64,000 nucleotides of DNA from Comamonas koreensis (GTDB taxonomy: Bacteria; Pseudomonadota; Gammaproteobacteria; Burkholderiales; Burkholderiaceae_C). Shown in pieces: positions 43,812 through 52,467 of the stretch; position 1 is the stretch's first letter; every line of letters begins with the position of its first letter. The DNA is taken from positions 305,093 through 369,092 of the forward strand of contig NZ_JAJNCT010000021.1 in the NCBI RefSeq assembly GCF_021026195.1. The letters run 5' to 3'. Made by a program: the position numbers and the translations under genes. The notes beneath the pieces were generated by a model. That model made no database searches and had not been told where the DNA came from. It saw nothing but the letters and a program-made list of their open reading frames with translations.

Positions 43812-45239
43812 ATGAGCAAGCAATTTGATGTCGTCGTGATCGGCGGCGGCCCCGGCGGTTATGTAGCGGCCATCCGTGCAGCCCAGCTGGGCATGCAGGT
43901 GGCATGTATCGACGAGTGGAAGAACGCAGCCGGCGGCCCAGCCCTGGGCGGCACCTGCACCAACGTGGGTTGCATTCCTTCGAAGGCGCTGCTGCAGTCG
44001 TCCGAGCATTTCGAGCACGCCAATCTGCATTTTGCCGACCACGGCATCTCGACCGGCAAGGTCAGCATGGATGTGGCCAAGATGATTGCCCGCAAGGATA
44101 ACGTCGTCAAGCAGAACAACGACGGCATCCAGTACCTGTTCAAGAAGAACAAGGTCACCTTCTTCCACGGCCGTGGCTCCTTCGTGAAGGCCGCCGATGG
44201 CGGCTATGAAATCAAGGTCGCGGGCAAGGAAGAGGAATCCATCACCGGCAAGCAGATCATTGTGGCCACCGGCTCCAATGCCCGCGCGCTGCCTGGCGCG
44301 CCTTTCGACGAAGACCGCATCCTGTCCAACGATGGCGCACTGCGTCTGGGCGCCGCGCCCAAGAAGCTGGCCCTGATCGGTGCTGGCGTGATCGGCCTGG
44401 AAATGGGCTCGGTCTGGCGCCGCCTGGGTACCGAAGTGACGGTGCTCGAAGGCATGGACAAGTTCCTGCCTGCCGTGGACGAGCAAATCGCCAAGGAAGC
44501 CAAGAAGTCCTTTGACAAGCAAGGCCTGAAGATCGAGCTGGGCGTCAAGGTCGGCGACATCAAGGCCGACAAGAAGGGTGTGCAGATCAGCTACACCAAC
44601 GCCAAGGGTGAAGCCCAGCAACTGGACGTGGACCGCCTGATCGTGTCCATCGGCCGCGTGGCCAACACCATTGGCCTGAACCCCGAAGCCGTGGGCCTGG
44701 CGCTGGACGAGCGTGGTGCCATCGTCGTCGACGAGAACTGCAAGACCAACTTGCCTGGCGTATGGGCAGTGGGCGATGTGGTGCGTGGCCCTATGCTGGC
44801 CCACAAGGCCGAGGAAGAGGGCGTTGCCGTGGCCGAGCGCATTGCCGGTCAACACGGCCACGTGAACTTTGCGACCATTCCATGGGTGATCTACACCAGT
44901 CCTGAAATCGCCTGGGTGGGCCGCACCGAGCAGCAGCTCAAGGCCGATGGCGTCGCCTACAAGGCTGGCACCTTCCCGTTCCTGGCCAATGGCCGCGCAC
45001 GTGCACTGGGTGACACCACCGGTATGGTCAAGTTCCTGGCAGATGCCACGACCGACGAAATCCTGGGCGTGCACATGGTAGGCCCGATGGTCTCGGAGCT
45101 GATCTCCGAAGCCGTGGTGGCCATGGAGTTCAAGGCATCGAGCGAAGACATCGCCCGCATCTGCCACGCCCACCCATCGCTGTCGGAAGCGACCAAGGAA
45201 GCGGCACTGGCCGTGGACAAGCGCACCCTGAACTTCTGA
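43812..45239 (+). CDS. lpdA: Dihydrolipoyl dehydrogenase (E3)
   Basis: A 475-residue FAD enzyme reoxidising dihydrolipoamide. The N-terminal GGGPGGYVAAIRAAQ FAD motif, the redox disulfide in GGTCTNVGCIPSKALL, the NAD fold LIGAGVIGLEMGSVWRR and the C-terminal active base in CHAHPSLSEATKEAAL are intact. Insertion KNAAGGPA before the disulfide motif is a common betaproteobacterial feature. It completes the 2-oxoglutarate dehydrogenase operon. Confidence 0.97.
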   Translation: MSKQFDVVVIGGGPGGYVAAIRAAQLGMQVACIDEWKNAAGGPALGGTCTNVGCIPSKALLQSSEHFEHANLHFADHGISTGKVSMDVAKMIARKDNVVKQNNDGIQYLFKKNKVTFFHGRGSFVKAADGGYEIKVAGKEEESITGKQIIVATGSNARALPGAPFDEDRILSNDGALRLGAAPKKLALIGAGVIGLEMGSVWRRLGTEVTVLEGMDKFLPAVDEQIAKEAKKSFDKQGLKIELGVKVGDIKADKKGVQISYTNAKGEAQQLDVDRLIVSIGRVANTIGLNPEAVGLALDERGAIVVDENCKTNLPGVWAVGDVVRGPMLAHKAEEEGVAVAERIAGQHGHVNFATIPWVIYTSPEIAWVGRTEQQLKADGVAYKAGTFPFLANGRARALGDTTGMVKFLADATTDEILGVHMVGPMVSELISEAVVAMEFKASSEDIARICHAHPSLSEATKEAALAVDKRTLNF

Positions 45240-45260
45240 TCCTGAAGTTTTAGGCGAAAA

Positions 45261-45297
45261 TAGCCTCTGGTGCAGATGGGCTCTGCGCCAGAGGCTA
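45261..45297. repeat. Very stable hairpin between lpdA and zapE
   Basis: TAGCCTCTGGTGCAGA (45261-45276) and TCTGCGCCAGAGGCTA (45282-45297) form a 16-bp stem with one G-U pair and a five-base loop, 21 bases after the lpdA stop. No T-run follows, only TGTCATTTAG. It could be a termination/processing hairpin for lpdA or a copy of the short palindromic elements dispersed in comamonad genomes. Confidence 0.7.
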
Positions 45298-45352
45298 TGT
45301 CATTTAGAAGACCGTCAACTGGTTCTTATAGCAACAAGAGATCGAGACACCC

Positions 45353-46456
45353 ATGGGTACAGCGGTAATAGATGCATACGAGGCCGAACTCAAGGCCAAG
45401 GGTTTTCAAAGTGATCCTGCACAGATGCGTGCGGTGGAGGCCTTGCAGCGCTGTGCCGATGCCTGGGAGCAGTACAAGAACAAGCGCTCGAACCCGATCA
45501 AGAAGCTGATCAACCACCCCGACATCCCTCGCGGGGTCTACATGTACGGCGGGGTGGGGCGTGGCAAGAGCTTCATCATGGATTGCTTTTTCAATGCCGT
45601 GCCGCTGCGCCGCAAGGTGCGTCTGCATTTCCATGAGTTCATGCGCGAGGTGCAGCGCGAGCTGACCTTGCTCAAGGGTACGCAGGATCCGCTTGATGTG
45701 CTGGGCGCCAAGATCGCCAAGAAGTACAAGCTGATCTGCTTTGACGAGTTCCATGTGGCGGACATCACCGATGCGATGATCCTCTACCGCCTGCTGCTGG
45801 CCCTGTTCAACAACGGCGTGGGCTTTGTCACCACCTCCAACTTCACGCCCGACGGCCTCTACCCCGATGGCCTGCACCGCGACCGCATTCTGCCGGCCAT
45901 CGATCTGCTCAACGAGCGCATGGATGTGATCAACGTCGACAATGGCACCGACTACCGCCGGCGCGCACTGGAGCTGGCCCAGCTCTACCATTGCCCGCTG
46001 GGGCCCGAGGCCGATGCGGCGATGGAGCAGACCTTTGGCCAGCTCGCCGAAGTGCCCGACGAGAAGCCGGTGTTCAAGATCGAGTCGCGCGAGCTCAAGC
46101 CGCGCCGCCGTGCCGGCGGCGTTATCTGGTTCGATTTCCATGAGCTCTGCGTCAATCCGCGCTCGCAGAACGACTACCTGGAGCTGGCCACCCAGTTCCA
46201 CACCGTGCTGCTGTCCAATGTGCCGCAGATGTTCGTCAACATGGCTTCGCCCGCCCGCCGCTTCACCTGGCTGGTCGATGTGCTCTATGACCGCAGGGTC
46301 AAGCTCATCATGTCGGCGGCGGTGCCACCGGAGCAGCTCTACACCGAAGGGCCGCTGTCCCATGAGTTTCCGCGCACGGTCTCGCGCCTCAACGAGATGC
46401 AGTCGCAGGAGTATTTGTCGCTGGAGCGGCGCGTGGTCGACACCGCGCTGACCTGA
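45353..46456 (+). CDS. zapE: AFG1/ZapE-family ATPase
   Basis: A 367-residue AFG1-type P-loop ATPase. Walker A is GGVGRGKSF near residue 64, Walker B is LICFDEFHVAD, and the family tail includes SPARRFTWLVDVLYDRRVKL and SRLNEMQSQEYL. ZapE is a Z-ring-associated ATPase in E. coli. It follows lpdA after a strong hairpin, a pairing seen in Burkholderiales, and precedes a periplasmic coiled-coil protein gene by 14 bases. Confidence 0.92.
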   Translation: MGTAVIDAYEAELKAKGFQSDPAQMRAVEALQRCADAWEQYKNKRSNPIKKLINHPDIPRGVYMYGGVGRGKSFIMDCFFNAVPLRRKVRLHFHEFMREVQRELTLLKGTQDPLDVLGAKIAKKYKLICFDEFHVADITDAMILYRLLLALFNNGVGFVTTSNFTPDGLYPDGLHRDRILPAIDLLNERMDVINVDNGTDYRRRALELAQLYHCPLGPEADAAMEQTFGQLAEVPDEKPVFKIESRELKPRRRAGGVIWFDFHELCVNPRSQNDYLELATQFHTVLLSNVPQMFVNMASPARRFTWLVDVLYDRRVKLIMSAAVPPEQLYTEGPLSHEFPRTVSRLNEMQSQEYLSLERRVVDTALT

Positions 46457-46470
46457 CAGGAGAGGGCCCC

Positions 46471-47178
46471 ATGCCTCGTTTGAACACCCTGACTTTGTTG
46501 CTGCTGCTGACTGCCGGCAGCCTGGCCCATGCGGCCTCCGGAAAGACCTCGAATGCGCAGGAGCGCACGCAGGCGCGTGCCCAGATTTCGCAGGAGCGCA
46601 AGGACAGCGAAGCGCGTCTGGCCAACAACGAAAAGATCTGCTACCAGCACTTTGCGGTGACGGACTGCCTGCAGAAGGTGCGCAGCCAGTACAACACCGA
46701 AGAGCGCGCGCTGCGTCAGCGCGAGCTCGCCATCAACGCGCAGGAGCGCGAAGAGAAAACCGCCAGCCAGCGCGCGTCTCGTGCATCCAAGCAGAACGAT
46801 TTTGAGCGCAAGCACCCCACCTTGGACGGTGGCGCCTTGAACCAGCCCGATCTGGAGCAACGCCAGAAAGAGCATGACGAGCAGGCGGCCCAGCGCAGCA
46901 GCCACGCGCCCAAGCGCAATGCCGAAAGCATGGCCGAGCAGCAGCAACGCCGCGAGCAGGATGCCGCCCACCGCGCCAGCAGCCAGGCCGGCAAGCTCGA
47001 CAGCAAGCAGCGCGCGCAGCAGCGCCAGAACGCAGAGCGCCCTGACAACATCAGTGCCGCCCAAGAGGAATACGACGCCAAGCAGGAGGCTGCCAGGCAC
47101 AAGCAGGAAGCGCATGAAAAGCGCATGAAGGAGCTGGAAGGCAAGCGCAAGGCGGCGCCGCTGCCCGTGCCCCAGTAA
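46471..47178 (+). CDS. Exported Gln/Arg-rich coiled-coil protein of unknown function
   Basis: A 235-residue protein with a signal peptide cleaved near residue 21 (SLAHA-A). The mature N-terminal part is a conserved-looking block with two Cys (C57, C66: ICYQHFAVTDCLQKV) that could form a disulfide. From about residue 75 it is highly charged, rich in Gln, Arg, Glu and Ala, and probably a long alpha-helix or coiled coil. Homologue-like proteins occur in other betaproteobacteria as uncharacterised periplasmic proteins. GAGAGG precedes the ATG. It starts 14 bases after zapE. Confidence 0.78.
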   Translation: MPRLNTLTLLLLLTAGSLAHAASGKTSNAQERTQARAQISQERKDSEARLANNEKICYQHFAVTDCLQKVRSQYNTEERALRQRELAINAQEREEKTASQRASRASKQNDFERKHPTLDGGALNQPDLEQRQKEHDEQAAQRSSHAPKRNAESMAEQQQRREQDAAHRASSQAGKLDSKQRAQQRQNAERPDNISAAQEEYDAKQEAARHKQEAHEKRMKELEGKRKAAPLPVPQ

Positions 47179-47251
47179 ACCGCCTGACTGCCCATCGCGC
47201 GTCAGGGCGCCTTGCACAGGCTGCCCAGGCGCTGTAGTTCAGCCCAAACCC

Positions 47252-47257
47252 TATAAT
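47252..47257 (+). promoter_or_regulatory. Candidate -10 element for alaS
   Basis: A perfect TATAAT lies 63 bases before the alaS ATG. No good -35 hexamer is found at 16-18 bases upstream, so this rests on the -10 alone. Confidence 0.35.
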
Positions 47258-47319
47258 GGAAGATTCGCGCCCGCACCGCTTCAGGGGAAGCCGGGCAGGC
47301 GCCACCACCGCTTCACACC

Positions 47320-49944
47320 ATGAGTACACCCACTTTTTCCGTCGCTGAGATCCGCAAGACCTTTCTGGACTTTTTCGCGTCCAAGGGGCACACCATTGTT
47401 CCGTCCAGCCCACTGGTGCCGGGCAACGATCCCACGCTGATGTTCACCAACTCCGGCATGGTGCAGTTCAAGGATGTGTTCCTGGGCACCGACAAGCGCC
47501 CCTACACCCGGGCGACCAGCGTGCAGACCTGCCTGCGCGCTGGCGGCAAGCACAACGACCTGGAAAACGTGGGTTACACCGCGCGCCACCACACCTTCTT
47601 CGAAATGCTGGGCAACTGGTCGTTTGGCGATTACTTCAAGCGCGAATCGCTGAAGTGGGCCTGGGAGCTGCTGACCGAGGTCTACAAGCTGCCTGCTGAC
47701 AAGCTGCTGGCCACCGTCTATGAAGAAGACGACGAGGCCTACGACATCTGGACCAAGGAAATCGGTCTGCCCCCTGAGCGCGTGATCCGCATCGGCGACA
47801 ACAAGGGTGGCCGCTACAAGAGCGACAACTTCTGGATGATGGCCGACACCGGCCCTTGCGGCCCTTGCTCCGAGATCTTCTACGACCACGGCCCGCACAT
47901 TGCTGGTGGCCCTCCAGGCTCGCCCGATGAAGACGGTGACCGTTTCATCGAAATCTGGAACAACGTGTTCATGCAGTTCGACATGGCCGAAGACGGCTCG
48001 GTCAAGCCGCTGCCAGCCCCTTGCGTCGATACCGGCATGGGCCTCGAACGCCTGGCTGCCATCTTGCAACACGTGCACAGCAACTACGAGATCGACCTGT
48101 TCCAGGCACTGATCAAGGCCGCTGCACGCGAGACCCATATCGACGATCTGGAAACCCCGTCGCTGAAGGTGATCGCCGACCACATCCGCGCGACCGCGTT
48201 TCTGGTGGCCGATGGCGTGATCCCGTCGAACGAAGGCCGGGGCTATGTGCAGCGCCGCATCATCCGCCGCGCCATCCGCCACGGCTACAAGCTGGGCCAG
48301 AAGACCCCGTTCTTCCACAAGCTGGTCAAGGACTTGGCCGCCGTGATGGGCGATGCCTACCCCAAGATCCGCGAGCAGGAAGCGCGCATCACCGAGGTGC
48401 TCAAGGTCGAGGAAGAGCGCTTCTTCGAGACCCTGGCCAACGGCATGGACATTCTGGACAGCGCGCTGGCCGGTGGCGCCAAGGTGCTGCCCGGTGATGT
48501 GGCCTTCAAGCTGCATGACACCTACGGCTTCCCGCTGGACCTGTCCAACGACGTGGCGCGCGAACGCGGCCTGAGCGTGGACGAGGCAGGCTTCCATGCC
48601 GCGATGGAGCAGCAAAAGAGCCAGGCCCGCGCAGCGGGCAAGTTCAAGATGGACCGCGCGCTCGAGTACACCGGCGCGGCCAATGCCTTTACCGGCTACA
48701 CGCAGCTGAGCGAGGCCGCCAAGGTTGTGGCGCTGTATGTCGATGGCAGCAGCGTCAACGCGATCGAAGCGGGCCAGACGGCCGTGGTGGTGCTGGACAC
48801 CACCCCGTTCTACGCCGAATCGGGTGGCCAAGTGGGCGACCAGGGTGTGATCTCGGCCGGTGCAAACCGCTTTGTCGTGGAAGACACGCTGAGGATCAAG
48901 GCCGATGTGTTCGGCCACCATGGCCAGCTGGCTGCAGGCAGCCTCAAGGTGGGCGATGCGGTGCAAGCCGAGGTGGATACCGCCTTGCGCGCCGCCACCA
49001 TGCGCAACCACTCGGTGACCCACATCATGCACAAGGCACTGCGTGAAGTGCTGGGCGACCATGTGCAGCAAAAGGGCAGCCTGGTCAACGCAGAACGCAC
49101 CCGTTTTGACTTTGCGCACAACAGCCCGGTGACCGACGCGCAAAAGCGCGAGATCGAAAAGCGCGTGAATGCCGAGATCCTGGCGAACACTGGAACCGGC
49201 GCGCGCGTGATGGACATCGAGAGCGCCCAAAAGACCGGCGCGATGATGCTGTTTGGCGAAAAGTACGGCGAGACCGTGCGCGTGCTGGACATCGGTTCGA
49301 GCCGTGAACTCTGCGGCGGCACCCATGTGCAGCGCACCGGCGATATCGGCCTGTTCAAGGTCGTGGCCGAAGGCGGCGTGGCCGCTGGCGTGCGCCGTAT
49401 CGAGGCGGTGACCGGCGAGAACGCGCTGGCCTATCTGCAGTCGCTGGAATCGACGGTGGACGAAGCCGCCGCCACGTTGAAGGCGCCTGTGGCCGAGCTG
49501 AACCACCGCATCGGTGGCGCGCTCGACCAGATCAAGGCGCTGGAGAAGGAGCTGGCGCAGCTCAAGGGCAAGCTGGCTTCGAGCCAGGGCGATGAGCTGG
49601 CCGGCCAGGCGGTGGACGTCAAGGGCATCAAGGTGCTGGCCGCTACGTTGGATGGCGCCGATGCCAAGGCGCTGCGCGACACGATGGACAAGCTCAAGGA
49701 CAAGCTGGGCACCGCTGCCATCGTGTTGGCGGCTGTAGACGGCGACAAGGTGCAACTGGCCGCAGGCGTGACCAAGGACAGCATTGGCAAAGTCAAGGCC
49801 GGTGAGCTGGTGAACTTTGTGGCCCAGCAAGTGGGCGGAAAGGGCGGCGGCAAGCCAGACATGGCCATGGCTGGCGGCACCAACCCGGCCGGCCTGGCGC
49901 AAGCGCTGGCGGGCGTTCAGGCCTGGGTGGCCGAGCGGGTCTGA
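47320..49944 (+). CDS. alaS: Alanine-tRNA ligase
   Basis: An 874-residue class II aminoacyl-tRNA synthetase charging tRNA-Ala. The N-terminal catalytic core begins [20 protein letters not shown] and shows class II motif 2 ([21 protein letters not shown]). The editing domain carries [19 protein letters not shown] and [13 protein letters not shown]. The C-terminal C-Ala domain contains [12 protein letters not shown]. Full length for the family. A terminator follows. Confidence 0.97.
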   Translation: MSTPTFSVAEIRKTFLDFFASKGHTIVPSSPLVPGNDPTLMFTNSGMVQFKDVFLGTDKRPYTRATSVQTCLRAGGKHNDLENVGYTARHHTFFEMLGNWSFGDYFKRESLKWAWELLTEVYKLPADKLLATVYEEDDEAYDIWTKEIGLPPERVIRIGDNKGGRYKSDNFWMMADTGPCGPCSEIFYDHGPHIAGGPPGSPDEDGDRFIEIWNNVFMQFDMAEDGSVKPLPAPCVDTGMGLERLAAILQHVHSNYEIDLFQALIKAAARETHIDDLETPSLKVIADHIRATAFLVADGVIPSNEGRGYVQRRIIRRAIRHGYKLGQKTPFFHKLVKDLAAVMGDAYPKIREQEARITEVLKVEEERFFETLANGMDILDSALAGGAKVLPGDVAFKLHDTYGFPLDLSNDVARERGLSVDEAGFHAAMEQQKSQARAAGKFKMDRALEYTGAANAFTGYTQLSEAAKVVALYVDGSSVNAIEAGQTAVVVLDTTPFYAESGGQVGDQGVISAGANRFVVEDTLRIKADVFGHHGQLAAGSLKVGDAVQAEVDTALRAATMRNHSVTHIMHKALREVLGDHVQQKGSLVNAERTRFDFAHNSPVTDAQKREIEKRVNAEILANTGTGARVMDIESAQKTGAMMLFGEKYGETVRVLDIGSSRELCGGTHVQRTGDIGLFKVVAEGGVAAGVRRIEAVTGENALAYLQSLESTVDEAAATLKAPVAELNHRIGGALDQIKALEKELAQLKGKLASSQGDELAGQAVDVKGIKVLAATLDGADAKALRDTMDKLKDKLGTAAIVLAAVDGDKVQLAAGVTKDSIGKVKAGELVNFVAQQVGGKGGGKPDMAMAGGTNPAGLAQALAGVQAWVAERV

Positions 49945-49976
49945 TCGCGCTTCAAGCCGCTTCGCACTCCCCAATG

Positions 49977-50004
49977 AGCCTCCTGCCCTGCAGGGGGCTT
50001 TTTT
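49977..50004 (+). terminator. Intrinsic terminator after alaS
   Basis: AGCCTCCTGC (49977-49986) and GCAGGGGGCT (49990-49999) form a 10-bp stem with one G-U pair, a three-base loop and six T. Confidence 0.85.
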
Positions 50005-50139
50005 GCGTCTGCACGGCAGACATCCCTTCGCCACTCTGACTATTTCGCATGGCGGTACGTAGTCGCACTTAACGAAATTGACCTGCCCGCGTGAGAAGAT
50101 CGCCGCGCTTTGAATTTAACGAGAGACAGAAAGGTGACT

Positions 50140-51558
50140 ATGTCGGTGCAATTGGAAGAGAGCCGTTCGGCGCGGTTTGCGATGCGGTGTGCGGCTTGGG
50201 CCGAGAAGTGGTTTCCCGATTCCTGGGTGTTTGCGGTGGTGGGTATTGCGATCGTGGTGCTGGCTGCGCTGGCCATCGGTGTGCCGGTGCAAGAGACCAG
50301 CAAGGCCTTTGGCAAGGGTTTTTGGAGCCTGATCCCGTTCACGATGCAGATGGCCTTTGTGGTGATTGGCGGCTATGTCGTGGCCAGCTCCAAGCCCGCA
50401 TCGCGGCTGATTGAGGCGTTGGCCAAGGTGCCGGGCAATGGCCGCAGCGCCGTGGCCTGGGTGGCACTGATCTCGATGGTCGCCTCGCTGCTCAACTGGG
50501 GCCTGAGTCTGGTGTTTGGTGGCCTGCTGGTCAAGGCGCTGGCCCGCCGTACCGATCTGAAAATGGACTACCGTGCCGCAGGTGCTGCAGCTTACCTGGG
50601 CCTGGGTGCCGTCTGGGCGCTGGGCATTTCTTCGTCGGCTGCGCAGCTGCAGGCCAACCCGGCCAGTTTGCCGCCATCCATCCTGGCGATCACCGGTGTG
50701 ATCCCATTCACCGAGACGATTTTTCTCTGGCAATCGGGCGTGATGCTGCTGGCCCTGGTGCTGATCTCGCTGCTGATTGCCTATGTGACGGCCCCTGGCG
50801 CTGCCAATGCCAAGGATGCGGCCGCCTGCCAGGTCGACATCAGCGCCGAAGCGCAGCCGGTGACCAAGCCCACCCGCCCGGGTGAATGGCTGGAGCACAG
50901 CCCCATCCTCATCATTTTTCTTGTGCTGCTGGCGGTCGGCTGGATGGTGGAAGAGTTCTCCAGCAAGCCGGCCATCCAGGCGATCTCGGGCCTCAACACC
51001 TACAACCTGATTTTTCTGATGGTGGGGGCCTTGCTGCACTGGCGCCCGCGCAGCTTTCTGGATGCGGTGGCACGCGCTGTGCCCACTACCACCGGTGTGC
51101 TGATCCAGTTCCCGCTCTACGGCTCGATCGCCGCGATCATGACCGAGGTCAAGGGCGTGGATGGCCATACCATTGCGCACTACATCTCGACCTTCTTCAC
51201 CCAGATCGCCACGCATGACACCTATGCGCTGCTGATGGGCGTGTACTCGGCCATCCTGGGCTTCTTCATCCCTTCGGGCGGCGGCAAGTGGATCATCGAG
51301 GCACCGTATGTGATGCAGGTGGCCAATGACCTGCAGTACCACCTGGGCTGGGCCGTGCAGATTTACAACGCCGCCGAGGCCTTGCCCAATCTGATCAACC
51401 CCTTCTACATGCTGCCGCTGCTGGGCGTGCTGGGTCTCAAGGCGCGCGACCTGATCGGCTTCACCTTTGTGCAGCTACTGGTGCACATCCCGGTGGTGTT
51501 GTTCCTGCTGTGGTTCCTGGGCCAGACCCTGGCCTATATACCGCCGGTGATGCCCTGA
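50140..51558 (+). CDS. Short-chain fatty acid transporter (AtoE-like)
   Basis: A 472-residue inner-membrane protein of the AtoE/TIGR00366 family with about ten or eleven helices. Family segments are WFPDSWVFAVVGIAIVVLAA near the N-terminus, NWGLSLVFGGLLVKALAR, and FFIPSGGGKWIIEAPYV late. It likely takes up acetoacetate or other short-chain fatty acids. ATG 50140 follows AAAGG at about six bases. No ato catabolic genes adjoin it, so it works with enzymes elsewhere. A terminator follows. Confidence 0.88.
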   Translation: MSVQLEESRSARFAMRCAAWAEKWFPDSWVFAVVGIAIVVLAALAIGVPVQETSKAFGKGFWSLIPFTMQMAFVVIGGYVVASSKPASRLIEALAKVPGNGRSAVAWVALISMVASLLNWGLSLVFGGLLVKALARRTDLKMDYRAAGAAAYLGLGAVWALGISSSAAQLQANPASLPPSILAITGVIPFTETIFLWQSGVMLLALVLISLLIAYVTAPGAANAKDAAACQVDISAEAQPVTKPTRPGEWLEHSPILIIFLVLLAVGWMVEEFSSKPAIQAISGLNTYNLIFLMVGALLHWRPRSFLDAVARAVPTTTGVLIQFPLYGSIAAIMTEVKGVDGHTIAHYISTFFTQIATHDTYALLMGVYSAILGFFIPSGGGKWIIEAPYVMQVANDLQYHLGWAVQIYNAAEALPNLINPFYMLPLLGVLGLKARDLIGFTFVQLLVHIPVVLFLLWFLGQTLAYIPPVMP

Positions 51559-51587
51559 GCATTGTTGGGTGGCAACCGGCCATGACC

Positions 51588-51613
51588 AAGGCGAGCTGCG
51601 GCTCGCCTTTTTT
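51588..51613 (+). terminator. Intrinsic terminator after the AtoE-like gene
   Basis: AAGGCGAGC (51588-51596) and GCTCGCCTT (51601-51609) form a perfect 9-bp stem with loop TGCG and a T-run. Confidence 0.88.
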
Positions 51614-51691
51614 GCTGGCTTGGCTTACAAAACCGCCGGTGATTTCGGGTTAACCTTGGCCCCCATCGAAGACGACAACGAGGAGAGAGCA

Positions 51692-52420
51692 ATGGCAAAA
51701 ACAACATGGAGCGGCGCCGCCTTAGGCGCACTGGCACTGGCTTTGGTGGCCATCGCCCCAGCCGCGCAGGCCCAGTATGGGCGCGATGGTGAAGTGACCT
51801 GCGAGAGCCAGGACGGACGCACGCGCGAATGCCGCACGCCCTTCCGCGATCCGGTGGTGAGCGAGACTCTGTCGAGCGCCTCCTGCGTCGAAGGCCGCAG
51901 CTGGGGCCACCGGGGTGGCGGTGTGGTCTGGGTGACCGACGGCTGCCGCGCCCGCTTTGCCGACGGCCGAGGTGGCGGTGGCTGGGGAGGCGGCGGCAGC
52001 AACCAGCTGGTGCGCTGCGAAAGCAATGACGGCCGCATGCGTGAATGCGCGATTCCGCGCGGCACCCGCGTCGAGGTCGCCCGCCAGCTCTCCGACGCGC
52101 GTTGCGACGAGGGCCGCAGCTGGGGCCAAAGTGGTGATTCGGTCTGGGTCAGCCGGGGCTGCCGCGCCGACTTTGCGATCAGCAGCGGCTACGGTGGTGG
52201 CCGGCCCAGTCCTGGCTATGGCCAAAGCCGAGAGTTGACCTGCAGCAGTGACGACCGCCGCAACAACAGCTGCGATTGGAATGTGAGCTGGGGTACCCCC
52301 GTGCTGCTGGAGCAGCTGTCCAGTGACAATTGCCGAGAGGGAGAGACCTGGGGCTATGACGAGCGTGGCCGCCGCATCTGGGTCGCGCGTGGTTGCCGTG
52401 GCCGTTTTGGCAGCCGTTGA
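51692..52420 (+). CDS. Exported protein with three DUF3011 repeats
   Basis: A 242-residue secreted protein. After the signal peptide (cleaved near AAQAQ, about residue 28) come three tandem DUF3011-type repeats (about 34-95, 106-170 and 182-242). Each has a pair of Cys in the pattern V-x-C-E/S...E-C or N-S-C, then C-x-E-G-x-S/T-W-G and W-V-x-x-G-C-R-x-x-F. Gly-rich linkers (GGGGWGGGGSN; GYGGGRPSPGYG) separate them. Cys-rich repeats suggest a disulfide-bonded periplasmic or secreted protein. Function unknown. AGGAGAG precedes the start. Confidence 0.85.
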   Translation: MAKTTWSGAALGALALALVAIAPAAQAQYGRDGEVTCESQDGRTRECRTPFRDPVVSETLSSASCVEGRSWGHRGGGVVWVTDGCRARFADGRGGGGWGGGGSNQLVRCESNDGRMRECAIPRGTRVEVARQLSDARCDEGRSWGQSGDSVWVSRGCRADFAISSGYGGGRPSPGYGQSRELTCSSDDRRNNSCDWNVSWGTPVLLEQLSSDNCREGETWGYDERGRRIWVARGCRGRFGSR

Positions 52421-52438
52421 TCTAGGCCAACCACGCGC

Positions 52439-52467
52439 AAGCGGTCAGCCAGAGCTGGCCGCTTTTT
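52439..52467 (+). terminator. Intrinsic terminator after the DUF3011 gene, overlapping the glycerate kinase stop
   Basis: AAGCGGTCAGC (52439-52449) and GCTGGCCGCTT (52454-52464) form an 11-bp stem with one G-U pair and a T-run to 52467. The TGA of the convergent glycerate kinase gene (52445-52447) lies inside the left arm, so coding and terminator functions share the same bases. Confidence 0.8.

Noticed and set aside
47281..50034. A 917-codon open frame antisense to alaS
   Set aside because: Shadow of alaS for the same reason; no start signal or domain.
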